In this document: positions 34,001 through 44,560 of the stretch, one piece after another | How positions within the stretch are numbered: position 1 is the stretch's first letter | Layout: every line of letters begins with the position of its first letter | From: Rhynochetos jubatus | Lineage: Eukaryota; Chordata; Aves; Eurypygiformes; Rhynochetidae | Assembly: GCA_027574665.1 (NCBI GenBank) | Contig: CM050677.1 | Location: forward strand, 3,171,273 to 3,235,272 | Length of the DNA: 64,000 nucleotides | Reading direction: 5' to 3' | The notes under the pieces: model-generated | The model's database searches: none | What the model saw: the letters and a program-made list of their open reading frames with translations, nothing else | Told to the model about the DNA's origin: nothing | Translations under genes and position numbers: made by a program

Positions 34001-36934
34001 GTTTAGGGGCGAGCTGGGGGGGAGGGGAGGTCACACCCATTTTGTGGGGACCCCCAAGATGACCGGGAGAGAAGACAGCGGAACAGGAGGCACAAAGGCT
34101 GCTCCCTGCAGATCCTGGGGCTGTGGGAACCCCATGGGGCTTGGGGGACCCCCAGCTTTGGGGGGCACCCTTGGGGGGCACCCCAGCTTGCACAGGCTCA
34201 GGGAACCCCTCAGGTTTGAGGGACCCCCGCAGGCTTGGAGCAAACCTCAGATTTAGGGGATTCCCCCAGGTCTAGGGGACCCCGAGGTTTGGGAGACCCC
34301 CCAGCTTTGGGGAACACCCCCCAGATTATGGCAGAGCCGCTTGCCTTGACTCGCTGCTTCTTGTGCTGGGGCTGGGCTGGGGGGGGCAGGCTCTCGGCGT
34401 CCTCGTCCTCGTCACTGTCCTCGTCCTCGCCGGGCGGGAAGGGGACCTGCTCCAGGGTCCCCCCGCCCCCCCGCTCCTCCGTCTCCTTCCCAGCATTCCT
34501 GAGGGCGGGAAGCAGCGGGCTGGAGTTAAGGGGGGGCCCACAAACCCCAAAAGCCCCCCTAACCTCCCCCCCTTCCCTCCGAGCCCTCACCTCTGGATCT
34601 GCTCCTCAATACGCCGCACCAGCAGGGAGTCCGCGCCCGGGGGGCTGCCGGGGGCCGGGGGGGCTGGGGGGCCGCGGCCCAGCAGCGAGCGGACGCGACG
34701 CGACCGCATGTCCAGGATGGTGTCACTGTACCCCACTTCCTCCAGGTACCTGGGGGGACACATAGAGGGAAAGGGGCGCTCAGGGTCCCCCCAAAGCCCA
34801 CCCCCCAGCCCGTGGCCCCCCACTCACTGCCGCAGCAGCTGCCGTCCCTCCTTCCAGGCCAGCGGGCCACCCTCCAGCGACGTCACCTCCGCGGGGCCGT
34901 TGGACACTGCCGGGGGGGCACATGGGTGGGAGGGGGGATCAGGCACCCCAAAACCTGCCCGTGCCACACCCCTGCGGGGCTGGGGACAGGGACACTCACC
35001 CGGCTCCGTCCCCTCCGGTTTCTTCTCCCCTGGCGTCAGGTCGGTGCCGAATTTCAGCTTGTGGTACTTGGACCTGGAGGGAAGGGGACAACGGGTGACG
35101 GTGGCCCCCCGACACAAGAGGGGGACGGTGACCCCCAAAAGGAGCCACTGAGGTGTGGGGTGTCGCCCACCTCTCCTGCTTGAGGGCGTATTCCAGCATC
35201 TTGATGCGCCGCACCAGGTCCGTCTTGAGGTTCTCCTGCCCTTTGCGCTCGCCCTGCAGAAAGGCCACCTGTGCCTGCGGGGACATGACGGGGACATGGT
35301 GACAGGGGACCCCTGGGCCACCGCCACCCTCATCCCTCATAAATAACATCCCCTCCCCCTGCCAGACACAAAAGCTAGGGGAGGCGGGCAGGAGTTTGGT
35401 GGGGATAGAGGGTGGGTGACATGGGGACAAGTGGCACCAGGACAGGAGGTGGCACCAGGACTGGCCTTGAGAGTGACATGGATGGCCCCTGGGCTTGGTG
35501 ACAGCCTTGGGAGGGACATGGGTGGCCCCAGGAGTGACACCAGTGGCTCCACAGCACAGCACCAGTGCATTGGTGATGGCCCTAGCAGTGATACTGGTAG
35601 CCTCAGAAGTGACACCAGTGGCCCCAGGAGCCCCAGGCATGGTGACAGCCCCAGGAGTGACACCAGTGGCCCCAGGAGCAGTGCCACCAGCCCCAGGCGT
35701 GGTGACAGCCCCAGGAGTGACACCGGTGGCCCCAGGAGCAGTGCCACCAGCCTCAGGCATGGTGACAGCCCCAGGAGCAGTGCCACCAGCCAGCTGGGGG
35801 ACAGCGGTGGGTGGCCCCCTGAAGTGGGGGAACACTGGCAGTCGGTGCTCCAGGACAGGGTGACCCCGTCCCTGTTCTGTGGGGTGGCGGGTCCCCAGTA
35901 CCATGGCTGGGCACCCTCAGCAGTGGGGTGCAGGGGGGATGCTCAGTGGGGCTGGGGGGTCCCACACACTGGGGAAGAGGGGGTCCCCAATGCCGGGGCG
36001 CTGGGCGGTCCCCGATCTCAAGGCGCAAGCAGGTCCCTGGCATCGGGCACAGGGGGGTGCTGATACCAGGGTATGGGGGTCCCTGACACTGGGGTGCAGG
36101 GGATCCCTGATATGGGGGCATGGCAGGGTCCCCGGTACCAGGACACGGGGAGATCCCCGATACCGGGGCTGGGGTCCCTGACACAGGGGTGCAGAGAGAT
36201 CCCCAACCCCGAGGCTGGGGGTCCCTTGCACTGGAGCTGAGGGTCCCCGATCCCCGGGCCGGGGCTCCCTGACACCAGGGGGCGGGGGGTCCCCCACACT
36301 GGGGTGGGGAGGTCCCTGATCCCGGGGGTGGGGCTGGCCCATACCACGGCACAGGGGGTGCCCCGATCCGGGGGTCCCCAGTGCCGGGGGTCCCCAATAC
36401 AGGGCTGGGGGTCCCCAGTACCGGGGCCGGGGGTCTCCAAGGGCAGGGCATGGTGGATCCCCGATCCGGGGCCGGGGTCCCCAATACCGGGGCGAGGGAC
36501 TCGCCCATACGGGGGCGGTGGAGTCCCTCCCACCGGGGCGGGGGTTCCCCGGTGCCGGCCGCGGCTCCCCCGCCCCCGCCCCGGTGCCGCCGGTGCCCGC
36601 CCCCCGCTCCCGCCGCCCGGCGGCCATTTCCTCCCAAGATGGCGGCGGCGGCGGCGGCCCCGGTAACCCCCGGCGGGGCGGAGGAGGGGGGTTGGGGGGG
36701 TCCCGGGCGCGGCGCCGGTACCTGGAGCTCGGCCCGCTCCGCCTCCCAGCGCCCCTTCTCGGCCTCGAAGCGCGCCCACTCGTGCTGGATGAAGTGCAGG
36801 ATGCCGGGCAGGCTCAGCCCGCCGCGGCCCGCCGGGTCGGGGCCGGGCCCGGGGCTGGGCCCGGGGCCGGGCCCGGGTGGGGCCGCAGCGGGGGGCGGCT
36901 GTGTCCGCGCCGCCGCCGCCCGCTCCGCCGCCAT
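31004..36934 (-). CDS. STRN4: striatin-4 (zinedin)
   Basis: Regulatory B-type subunit of PP2A and scaffold of the STRIPAK complex. The product is 717 residues in 17 coding exons (human about 753). Exons, 5' to 3': 36722-36934, 35171-35274, 35000-35073, 34828-34906, 34591-34749, 34345-34498, 33875-34013, 33677-33778, 33485-33600, 32815-32990, 32678-32725, 32439-32560, 32106-32276, 31882-32022, 31703-31801, 31515-31601 and 31004-31173. Exon 1 has an Ala/Pro-rich start, then the striatin-specific caveolin-binding [11 protein letters not shown]; exon 2 continues the coiled coil. The middle has an acidic region and FDFLGSGE. Six WD40 repeats fill the C-terminal half, ending ADALAKVFV. Phases join throughout. 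The intron after 34345 starts with GC instead of GT (AAG|GCAAGC), which is needed to join VK to LAPKP as in the family. The start ATG lies in a CpG island. Neighbours are COX7A1-like downstream and FKRP divergent. Confidence 0.96.
33100..33475 (-). repeat. 49-bp minisatellite in a STRN4 intron
   Basis: The word 'agggcaggtttggggaca' recurs every 49 bases (33242, 33291, 33340 and on), about six copies in all, in the intron between coding exons 33485-33600 and 32815-32990. Reverse-strand frames (CPH-VPKPALS repeated) come from it. Confidence 0.9.
35440..35815 (-). repeat. 60-bp minisatellite in STRN4 intron 1
   Basis: 'ggtgacagccccagg' recurs exactly at 35641, 35701 and 35761, a 60-bp period, with more degenerate units upstream to about 35440. 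Confidence 0.9.
36000..36540 (-). repeat. short GC-rich minisatellite in STRN4 intron 1
   Basis: Units of about 20-30 bp with 'ggtccccgataccggggc' and variants. The half-units gataccggggc and ccccgatacc are partly self-complementary. Confidence 0.75.
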
Positions 36935-37060
36935 CACGGCTGCCACAAAGGGAGCCGAAGGGCCGCCGCCGCTTCCTGCCAGAAAGGGAGCCGGAAGTGG
37001 GGGGGCGGGACCGGCCCGCCGTTGCCGCGGCAACAGCGCCCGCGGGGGGGACACGGGGCT
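36935..37060. promoter_or_regulatory. STRN4 promoter CpG island
   Basis: Extremely CpG-rich sequence above the STRN4 ATG with gggggcggga and ccgccgttgccgcgg words. No TATA box. It could also serve the divergent strand, but FKRP lies 2.1 kb away. Confidence 0.55.
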
Positions 37061-37189
37061 GCAGGGGTCGGGGAGGTACAGGGGCTATAGGGGATCCGGG
37101 GGCTGCGGGGGGCGCTGGAGGGTGGGCAGAGGGGATGGGGGCTGTAGGGGATGGGGGCTGTAGGGACTGGGGCGGCTTTAGGGGGGTCA

Positions 37190-37640
37190 GAGGGTGTAGG
37201 GGCTGCAGAGGATGGGGGCTGTAGGGGAAGGGGGGCTATAGGGACTGGGGGGGCTCTAGGGTGGGCAGAGGGTGTAGGGGCTGCAGAGGATGGGGGCTGT
37301 AGGGGAAGGGGGGCTGTAGGGACTGGGGGGGCTCTAGGGTGGGCAGAGGGTGTAGGGGCTGCAGGGGATGGGGGCTGTAGGGGAAGGGGGGCTGTAGGGA
37401 CTGGGGGGGCTCTAGGGTGGGCAGAGGGTGTAGGGGCTGCAGGGGATGGGGGCTGTAGGGGAAGGGGGGCTATAGGGACTGGGGGGGCTCTAGGGTGGGC
37501 AGAGGGTGTAGGGGCTGCAGGGGATGGGGGCTGTAGGGACTGGGGGGGTCTAGGGGGGTCAGAGGGTGTAGGGGCTGTAGGGGATTGGGGGGGCTAGGGG
37601 GGCAGAGGGTGTAGGGGCTGCTGGGGATGGAGGCTGTAGG
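37190..37640 (+). repeat. 78-bp G-rich tandem repeat upstream of STRN4
   Basis: The word 'gtgggcagagggtgtagggg' starts at 37261, 37339, 37417 and 37495, an exact 78-bp period over about five units, with degenerate units on either side (from about 37060 and to about 37700). Each unit holds many GGGG and GGGGGG runs on the plus strand. Confidence 0.93.
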
Positions 37641-39123
37641 GGAAGGGGGGGCTATAGGGGAAGGGGGGGCTGTGCGGGCTGCAGGGGCTGGAGGCTGTAG
37701 GGACTGGGGAGGACACGGGCTGTAGGGGAAGGGGCGCCATAGGGGACAGTGGGGTGACGGGCTGTGGGCATGGGGGATGGGCAGGCTGTTTGGGATGGGG
37801 CCTTACGGGGCACAGGGGGCAGTAGGGGGCTATAGGGGGTGGGGACTGCAGGTGACGGTGATAGGAGGCAGTGGGGGACAGGCAGCATGGAGGGTAGAGG
37901 GGACTGGGCTGTGTGGGTGCTGCAGGGCACCGTGGGGAGGATGTAGGGCTCAGGGGAGGCTGGTATGGGTCGCTAAAGGGGGTATAGGGGCTGGGGGGGT
38001 GTATAATGGATGGAGGGTTTGTGAGGGATTGCGGGGGAGTTACGGGGGTGCGTGGGGACATATGGGGTGCGTACGCATGGCGTACAGGGGTACGTGGGGG
38101 TATGGAGGGCTGCCTGAGGGGCCAAGGGGGCACATAGGGGTGCGTGGGGGTGCTCAGCTCAGGGTGTACGTGCAGGTGAAGGAGAGGCCCGAGGGTGTAG
38201 GGGGACACATGGGAGCACAGAGGGCAACACGTGCGGGCATATGGGAACGCGTAGAGGGCCACGGAGGGGCGTCTGCAGGGCCGCAGGGGCCCTCCGGCCC
38301 GTACGGAGATGTGTAGGGCATCGCCTCGGGGGGCACAGGGGGGCGTGAAGCAGCGCATGGGGGTGCCCAGGGCTGTCTGTAGGTGTTTCAGATTCACGGG
38401 GATGCACGCGGTGGGTAGAGACGCCTGTAGGGCTGAACAGGGAGGTGCGGGGGGGGTATGTGGGACTATATAGGACTATAAACAGGTACATATAGGCAGG
38501 TATGCGATTCTGCACAAGTATATAGGAGTATATAAGCGTGTGCGTGCAGGTGTTAGTGTGCGTATGCTCGTCTGCGTGCCCAAGTGCAGATATGTAGGCA
38601 TACACGGGGCCACCTATGGCTCCGATAGATCTATAGGTGCCCATCCCGTGTACAGGTGTGGCACCTACAGGGACCCACAGCAACACACCCAGGGGCTGCA
38701 GTGACACCTAGAACCCGCATGTAGATAGGGGCTGCCCTTAAGGATGGGGGGGTGTAATGCCCGTATAGTGTTGCTATAGCAACTGGGGATGGGGTTGCCA
38801 TGGCAACACATCCCCCATTGCTTCTGGCTCAGGTGGGGGGGGGCTGGGTGCCCTGGGTCCCCGATGGGGGAGTTCATTAATAGGTCTCCCTATTACTGAG
38901 TCCCTTCATTAATCAGTCCCTTTGTTAATGAGCTCCCTCATTAACGAGCTCCTTCTTAATTCTTCTTTCCCCCTCAGCACTGCTGCCGAGCCCCTGCTGA
39001 GACCACCCCGCTCATGACACATGTGGCAGCACTGGTAGGACCCGGCTGGGGGAGGGAAGCTCATTAATTAATATGGGGGGCTAATTAAGAGGGCCCCCCC
39101 CCTCCGGCCCACCAAGCCCTGGT
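37641..39123. other. FKRP: G-rich intergenic stretch before FKRP
   Basis: 37700-38460 is G-rich with loose 'gggtgcgtgggg'-type repetition. 38460-38680 has tata/gtgt-rich sequence. 38880-38960 has several 'cattaatgagctcc'-type short repeats. A possible 5' untranslated FKRP exon, with a ccctcag acceptor near 38978 and a cactg|gtagga donor near 39036, would fit, but I cannot prove it. Confidence 0.4.
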
Positions 39124-40575
39124 ATGCGGGTGACGCCATGCCAGGCCGCCCTGGCAGGGGCCATCGGCCTCAACCTCCTCCTCCTCTACTGCGCCTGGCG
39201 GGGGCCAGGGGTGTCACCACCCTCCTGCCGCCCCCCCCGTAGCGTCCCCGGCATCACCGTCCTCCTCCGTGACTTTGAGGACTTCGAGAATGACCTGGCA
39301 GGGACGGCACGATCCTTCGCCTCCCTACCAGTCCCGGTGCTGGTGGCTGCCGAAACGGTGCCGTACCCACCAGTACCGTTACCGACGGGAGTCGACCTGC
39401 TACTGCTGCATCCCGCCCCCGACCGGCCCCCACCGCTGGCGCATCCCGAGCTCGTCGTCCGCACCCGCCATGTGGCTTTGGTCCCCGATGGCACCCGGGC
39501 CATCCCCGGGCTGCTGGAGCGCATGCGGGACACGCTGGAAGGTGACGGCGACGCTCGGCTAGTGGCGGCGCCCATGGGGTCAGTGCCGTTGCGGTGCCTG
39601 GAGCTGCGGCTGGAGCCGCGGGCATGGACAGCGCGGTACGGCCCCGGCACACCGGGGGTCTGCCGGGCGGTGGAGGGGGCGGCAGTGCTGCTGCTTCGCA
39701 CCCGCGACCTCTTTGCTCTCCCCTTCCCCTTGGCACGACCGGTGCCCACCGCCCTTTTCGTCCAGGCGGCGTTGCGGGGTTGGGGGCTGCGGGTGATGCC
39801 GGCAGCGTTCCCGGCGGCTCGCCGACCCCCCGTCTCTCCCCACGGACGTTGGAAAGCCGAAAACCTGGCGGAAACTCGGCGGCATCAGTTGATGCGCGAC
39901 CTCGGCATCAAACGGGAGGTGCTGGCAGACGGGCGGGAGCGCTGGTACGGCTGCAGCAAGGAGACGGCGCGGTGCTTCGGCACGGTGCACGCCCGTACCC
40001 CCCAGTACCTCCTCACGGGGCAGTGGACCCCCCCGTGCTGTCTACGGGCGCTGCGAGAAACCGCCCGGCATGTAGCCGGGGCGCTGGAGGCCGCCGGGGT
40101 ACGGTACTGGTTAGAGGGGGGTTCGTTACTGGGAGCCGCCCGCCTCGGGGACATTATCCCTTGGGATTACGACGTGGATTTGGGAATCTACCGGGAGGAC
40201 GTGGGTAAATGCCGGTGGCTGGCGGCAGCAGCGGCGGGGGAGCCAGTGGAGGATGCCGAGGGTTTCCTCTGGGAGAAGGCGGCAGAGGGAGACTTTTACC
40301 GTGTCCACTACAGCCGGAGCAACCGGTTACACGTGGACCTGTGGCCCTTCTACCCCCGCGGGGGGGTGATGACCAAGGACACATGGTTGGGGCACCCCCA
40401 GGACGTGGAGTTCCCCGAAAGTTTCCTCCAACCCCGGGTGCCGATGCCGTTTGCTGGCTTCACCGCCATGGCGCCCAACAACGCCCGCGCCTTCCTCGAG
40501 CTGAAGTTCGGGCCGGGAGCCATCGAGAACCCCGAGTACCCCAACCCCGCGGTCAAGCGGCTGGGGCAGGACTGA
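39124..40575 (+). CDS. FKRP: fukutin-related protein, ribitol-5-phosphate transferase
   Basis: A Golgi type II membrane enzyme that adds the second ribitol-5-phosphate from CDP-ribitol to the alpha-dystroglycan core glycan, needed for laminin binding in muscle. It is 483 residues from a single coding exon, as in mammals (495). A signal anchor lies at about residues 8-26 after [10 protein letters not shown]. The stem and Rossmann-like part follow. The zinc-binding loop is kept ([11 protein letters not shown], then PPCCLRAL). The catalytic LicD-type part has [20 protein letters not shown], with Asp348, Asp350 and Asp352 as metal ligands. The C-terminus keeps [19 protein letters not shown] and LELKFGPG. 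The start is the first ATG, and its MRxTxCQAAL matches the family. The polyA signal is at 40616-40621. The gene lies tail to tail with AP2S1. Confidence 0.97.
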   Translation: MRVTPCQAALAGAIGLNLLLLYCAWRGPGVSPPSCRPPRSVPGITVLLRDFEDFENDLAGTARSFASLPVPVLVAAETVPYPPVPLPTGVDLLLLHPAPDRPPPLAHPELVVRTRHVALVPDGTRAIPGLLERMRDTLEGDGDARLVAAPMGSVPLRCLELRLEPRAWTARYGPGTPGVCRAVEGAAVLLLRTRDLFALPFPLARPVPTALFVQAALRGWGLRVMPAAFPAARRPPVSPHGRWKAENLAETRRHQLMRDLGIKREVLADGRERWYGCSKETARCFGTVHARTPQYLLTGQWTPPCCLRALRETARHVAGALEAAGVRYWLEGGSLLGAARLGDIIPWDYDVDLGIYREDVGKCRWLAAAAAGEPVEDAEGFLWEKAAEGDFYRVHYSRSNRLHVDLWPFYPRGGVMTKDTWLGHPQDVEFPESFLQPRVPMPFAGFTAMAPNNARAFLELKFGPGAIENPEYPNPAVKRLGQD

Positions 40576-40615
40576 GGGGGGAGGGGTCCTGTGGGGGTCT
40601 GCCTTGCGCTGTGAC

Positions 40616-40621
40616 AATAAA
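40616..40621 (+). terminator. FKRP: polyadenylation signal of FKRP
   Basis: AATAAA 41 bases after the stop codon, giving a very short 3' UTR. Confidence 0.8.
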
Positions 40622-41054
40622 CCCTCCTGTGACACCCACGGGGCTTCTTTGTGCCAAAGCCTCACCCCCACATGACACCCACGGGGTCCCTCTGGGCCAC
40701 CCCAGGGGTCCCCAACCACCCTGGGTATCCCTCTGCCACCCTCAGGTACCCCAGTAGTCCCTGGCCACCCCCAAAGTCCCCTGGGGTCCCCATCCCTCAC
40801 ATGGGTCCCCTGGATTCCCCAGGCACCCCCCTGCGAGGATGCGGCCACAGACAGAGGCAGAGGAATGGGAAGGGGCTGGAGATGGGGGACAGTGACCCCT
40901 TGCTCCACAATTGCCCAGCCAGAGGGGTCCCAGCCAAGCCCCCCACCCCTGGCAGGGCAAGGTGGGGGGGCCTTCTGGCCCCCTGCTTTGTGCAGAATGG
41001 AGAGAGTCTTCCCCGCCCTGACAGGCGCAGGGTTTCCGGCACATCACAGCCACC
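40622..41054. other. short convergent intergenic region FKRP/AP2S1
   Basis: About 430 bases between the two polyA signals, with C-rich 'ccccaggggtcccc' words. No gene fits here; mammals have SLC1A5 at this position. Confidence 0.7.
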
Positions 41055-41060
41055 TTTATT
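41055..41060 (-). terminator. AP2S1: polyadenylation signal of AP2S1
   Basis: TTTATT on plus, i.e. AATAAA on the coding strand, 122 bases beyond the AP2S1 stop codon. Confidence 0.75.
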
Positions 41061-41181
41061 CACAACACGACGATGGGGACGTGGAGGGGGGGCGACAGCA
41101 CTGACAGCCCGATGCCACCCCCCGGGGGCTCCGAGGAGGATGGAGGCTTCGGGGGAGGGAAGGAAGGGGTTTGGTCCAGGC

Positions 41182-42565
41182 TCACTCCAGTGACTGCAAC
41201 ATCAGGAGCTGCTTGAGCACCTTGGTCTGGCTCGTCTCCCGGATCTCCCCGGCCAGGAACATCTCATCCACCACCGTGTAGACCTACAGCCAGGCCCCAG
41301 CAGCGTGAGGGGGTGTTCCCAGGTCCCCGTGTGGGGTGGGGGCACCCACAAACCTCCCTCTCCAGGGCAGGAGGGGACACCCTGAACCCCTTTTCCTCAC
41401 CTTGTAGAAGTTGAAGACCAAGTCAAGCTCACAGACATTGTGGAAGTACTCGTTGAGGACCTGCGGGAGGGAGGAATGGGCAGTGGCCACACGGTGAGGA
41501 GCCTGGGAGGGGGCGGGGGGAGCCGCCGTTAGCGCAGCCGCCGCGCTAACGGTCAGCCAGGGAGCACGGGGCGGTCGCCTCACCTCCACGAAGTTGTGGA
41601 TGGCTTCGAGGTACGCCAGGTTGTTGTCGGTGACGTCCACGCAGATGCAGAAGTAAAGCCCTGCGTAGCGCCGGTAGATGATCTTGAAGTTGCGGAACTG
41701 GGGGGGAACGGGGGGGGCACACACATGAAAAAGGGGAAGTGGGAGGGGCGGAACGCGGCCAAGCGCGGCCGCACGCCCCGTCCCCACCGGGGAGACCCGC
41801 AGCGCTCGGAACCGAGGCTGAGCCTGTGGCTCCAGACCCACCTCCTGGATGGGGTGGGGCGGGGAAAACGGGGAATGGGGGATTCGGGGTGAAAATGGAG
41901 CGTTTGGGGGCTGTTACCTCCACAAAGTTGGTGTGTTTGGCGTCACGGACGGTGACGACGGCATGCACCTCCTCGATCAGCTTCTGCTTCTCGTCATCGT
42001 CGAACTGCATGTACCACTTGGCCAGGCGGGTCTTCCCGGCCCGGTTCTGGATCAGGATGAAGCGGATCTGCCCCGGGGGGGGGGGGGAAGGGTGTAGAAT
42101 GGTGGGTTGGGGGAGACAAAATGGGGTGCTGGGGAACAGAACAGGGGGCTGGGCGTTCCCCCACCCATCTGGGGGATATTTTGTGCCCCCTGGGTGTCTC
42201 CCCAAAGGGACCCTGTAAAGGACAACCCCCCCCCCGCTGTGTGCCCCCATGGGGGCACCACCCTCAAGTCCCCCTCGTAGGATCGCCGTAACGGGGCTCA
42301 GGGTGAGGGGCGCCCCGGCAGCCCCTCCCCACGGGGACACCGCACTGGGGTGCCGGCGGCCCGCCCCGCGGGGGCCGCCAATCACGCCCCCGCCCGTGAG
42401 GGCGCCATAAGGGGGCAGAGCACGGACACCCCGAGCCACCCGCCACCCGGGACACCCCAGCACCCCCCCAGGGGCTCCCCCGCCCCCAGACACCGCCAGA
42501 GGGGCCTCCCGACCTCTCCCCGCCGGACTCTCGGCCCGGGCCCCCCCGGCCCAAGTCCTCACCAT
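41182..42565 (-). CDS. AP2S1: AP-2 complex subunit sigma
   Basis: The small sigma-2 chain of the clathrin adaptor AP-2 at the plasma membrane. It binds dileucine cargo signals and stabilises the core. Five coding exons: 42563-42565 (only the ATG, then GTGAGG), 41918-42067 ([20 protein letters not shown] onward), 41584-41697 ([20 protein letters not shown] onward), 41401-41460 ([20 protein letters not shown]) and 41182-41283 ([14 protein letters not shown], ending LLMLQSLE). It is 142 residues, the exact family length, and nearly identical to mammals; a visible difference is DVTDNN for DVNDNN. The start is forced by the ATG-only exon, as in mammals. It is divergent from ARHGAP35 across a CpG island. 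Confidence 0.98.
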
Positions 42566-43290
42566 GGCGATCCCGGCCCGTTGCCCCCCCGGCGGCGATG
42601 CTGGGGCCGGCCCGCCCGCTGCCGCCCGCCCGCCGGATATCCGCCCCGACCGCGGGGCACGCCGGGACCCCGAGTTCCCGGTCCCAGCGCCGCACCGCGC
42701 CTCCCGGCGGGCTTTGCGCGCGCGCGGAGCATGCGGGCCCCCTCCCCGCCGCCAGGGGGCGGCCTCGCCCCGGCCTCGTCGCCCCGGTCCGGGCCTGGCT
42801 CCTGGCCCCCGGTTACCCCGGTTACCGCTCCCGGGCGGGGCCCCGGCGGCACCGGGGAAGGGAGAGAAGCGGAGGCGGGGGGAGGACGGTGTTGGGGGGG
42901 GGCGCGCGCCGGGGCAGCACCGCGCGCGTGCGCGCTCCCGACTCTCTCCCCCTCCCTCCTCCCCGCGCGCTGCCGCATCGCCCCGCCCCCCTCCGCCCGC
43001 CGCGCATGCGCCCCCGCCCGCCCCGCGCGCGCCCCCGCGCGCGCCGCTGCCCCCCGCCCCCGTCCGCGCGGGAGGAGGAGGCGGAGGCGGAGGGAGGGGG
43101 AGGAGGAGGAGGAGGAGGGGGAGGGGACGGGAGGGGAGGGGGAGGAAGGCGCCGCCGCCATTACAGGCCGAGCCCGCCCCGGCGGCCCCGCCGCCCCCGC
43201 CCCGCCCGCCGCCCCCCGCCGCCGCCCCGAGGGGGGACATGGCGCCGCCGCCCGCCGCCCCCGGCCCGGCCCGCCGCCGCCGCCGTCCCG
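42566..43290. promoter_or_regulatory. bidirectional CpG island between AP2S1 and ARHGAP35
   Basis: Dense CpG and GC boxes (ccccgcccccc, cgcgcgcgccc), with cgcatgcgc words like NRF-1 sites near 42730 and 43003. No TATA box. It separates the AP2S1 ATG exon from a likely ARHGAP35 first exon, so it probably drives both. Confidence 0.65.
43150..43290 (+). other. ARHGAP35: probable non-coding first exon of ARHGAP35
   Basis: Sequence from about 43150, with gccgccgccattacagg, runs to a good donor cccg|gtaaggag at 43291. It would splice to the acceptor at 52493. The transcription start is not visible. An ATG at 43239 opens a GC-rich frame that is unlikely to be used. Confidence 0.5.
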
Positions 43291-44359
43291 GTAAGGAGCG
43301 CGGCCGCGCTCACACCCCCGGCGGGAACAATGGGGCCGCCCCACCCCCCCGCCGCCGGCCTGGCCCACCGCCCCGGCGGGGGGAGCCGCGAGGGGAGCGG
43401 GGCCGCGGCCCGGGGGGGCGGCGGGGGGGGGTCATCCCGCGCCTGCGGATCCTCCCGCTGAGGGGTCCGGGGGGGAGACCACCCCCGGAGGGAGACCTCG
43501 GGGGGGCGGGCGCGGTGAGGGTGCCCCCCGTTAGGGGCAGGTCTGGGCAGGGCCGACCCCCACCCTTAAGGGGAGACCCCCTCCCCGGAGAGGGGACACC
43601 CCCTTTGGGGGGAGGGGTCCGGGGATGGGGCGAGCTCCCTCATCGGGGGGAGGGGCTGAGAGGAGAGCCCCGCCACCCCCCTGAGTGAGGGGGAGGGGAG
43701 GCACCCCCTGCTTCTGGGCAAGGCGACCCCCCCTCAGGGGGCCTGAGAGGGTGGGTGAGGGGACACCCTTAGGGGAGTGGTCCCCCGGGTTATAGGGAGG
43801 GGGGGAGACCCCCGCTTTGAAGGATCGGTGCCCCCGCGCGAGCGGGAGGGGGAGACACCCCTGCAGAGGGCTGCAGACACCCTGTCATTCAGAGCTCTGG
43901 GGGCTTCTCCCAAAGGAACGGGGGGGAGGGGGGCTGGATCAGTGGGGCAAGGGGGCCTGCTGCCCCACTGGGGGCGCGTGTCCACCCCATCCCCCCGCTT
44001 GGGGGTGCGGGCAGGCATCAGCCCCCCCCTCCCGTGATTCATGTCCCTGCGAGGGGCTGGGGGGCCACCCACGGCGGGGACAGCTACTGGCCCTGCTGCA
44101 GCCCCCGGAGCGGGGGGCAAGCCCCGACCCCCTCCCCAACGGAACGGGGGGTGTCCCCTCTGCTGGCAGAGCCACCACCTGGCTTCTGGGGCGCCGCTGC
44201 CGCTTCGGGATGGCCCCCCGTCTTCACGGGGAGGGGGCGCGTCCATCCTCCGCCTTTCCTGGTGGCAAGCCCCTCTGTGTTTATCCGGCCCGTTTCCGAG
44301 ATCTTCATTCGCCAAGTCGTGTCCCTCCGTTTTTCCGGCTGCGGAGCATCCCCCCATCC

Positions 44360-44560
44360 CGAGCTGGTTCCAGAGCCGGTGGCCGCTCGATTCCAGAGCT
44401 GGTGGCAGCCCGGTACTGGAGCCAGTGGCCGCCCGGTTCCGGAGCCGGTGGCTGCCAAGAGCTGGTGGCCGCTTGATGCTAGAGCCGATGGCAGCCCGGT
44501 TCCAGAGCCGGTTGCCACCCGGTACCGGAGCCGGTGGCCGCCCGGCACCCCGGCAGCAAA
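44360..44560 (+). repeat. GC-rich minisatellite in ARHGAP35 intron 1
   Basis: Units of about 30 bp, 'ggagccggtggccgcccggt' and variants, repeated about seven times with substitutions. Confidence 0.8.

Noticed and set aside
35753-37054. 433-codon frame on minus starting upstream of STRN4 exon 1
   Set aside because: Only its part at 36722-36934 is real STRN4 exon 1. The rest runs into the intron 1 minisatellites.
42564-43688. 374-codon open frame on plus across the AP2S1/ARHGAP35 CpG island
   Set aside because: Arg/Pro/Gly/Ala-only composition from GC-rich DNA, with no domain; open in several frames at once.
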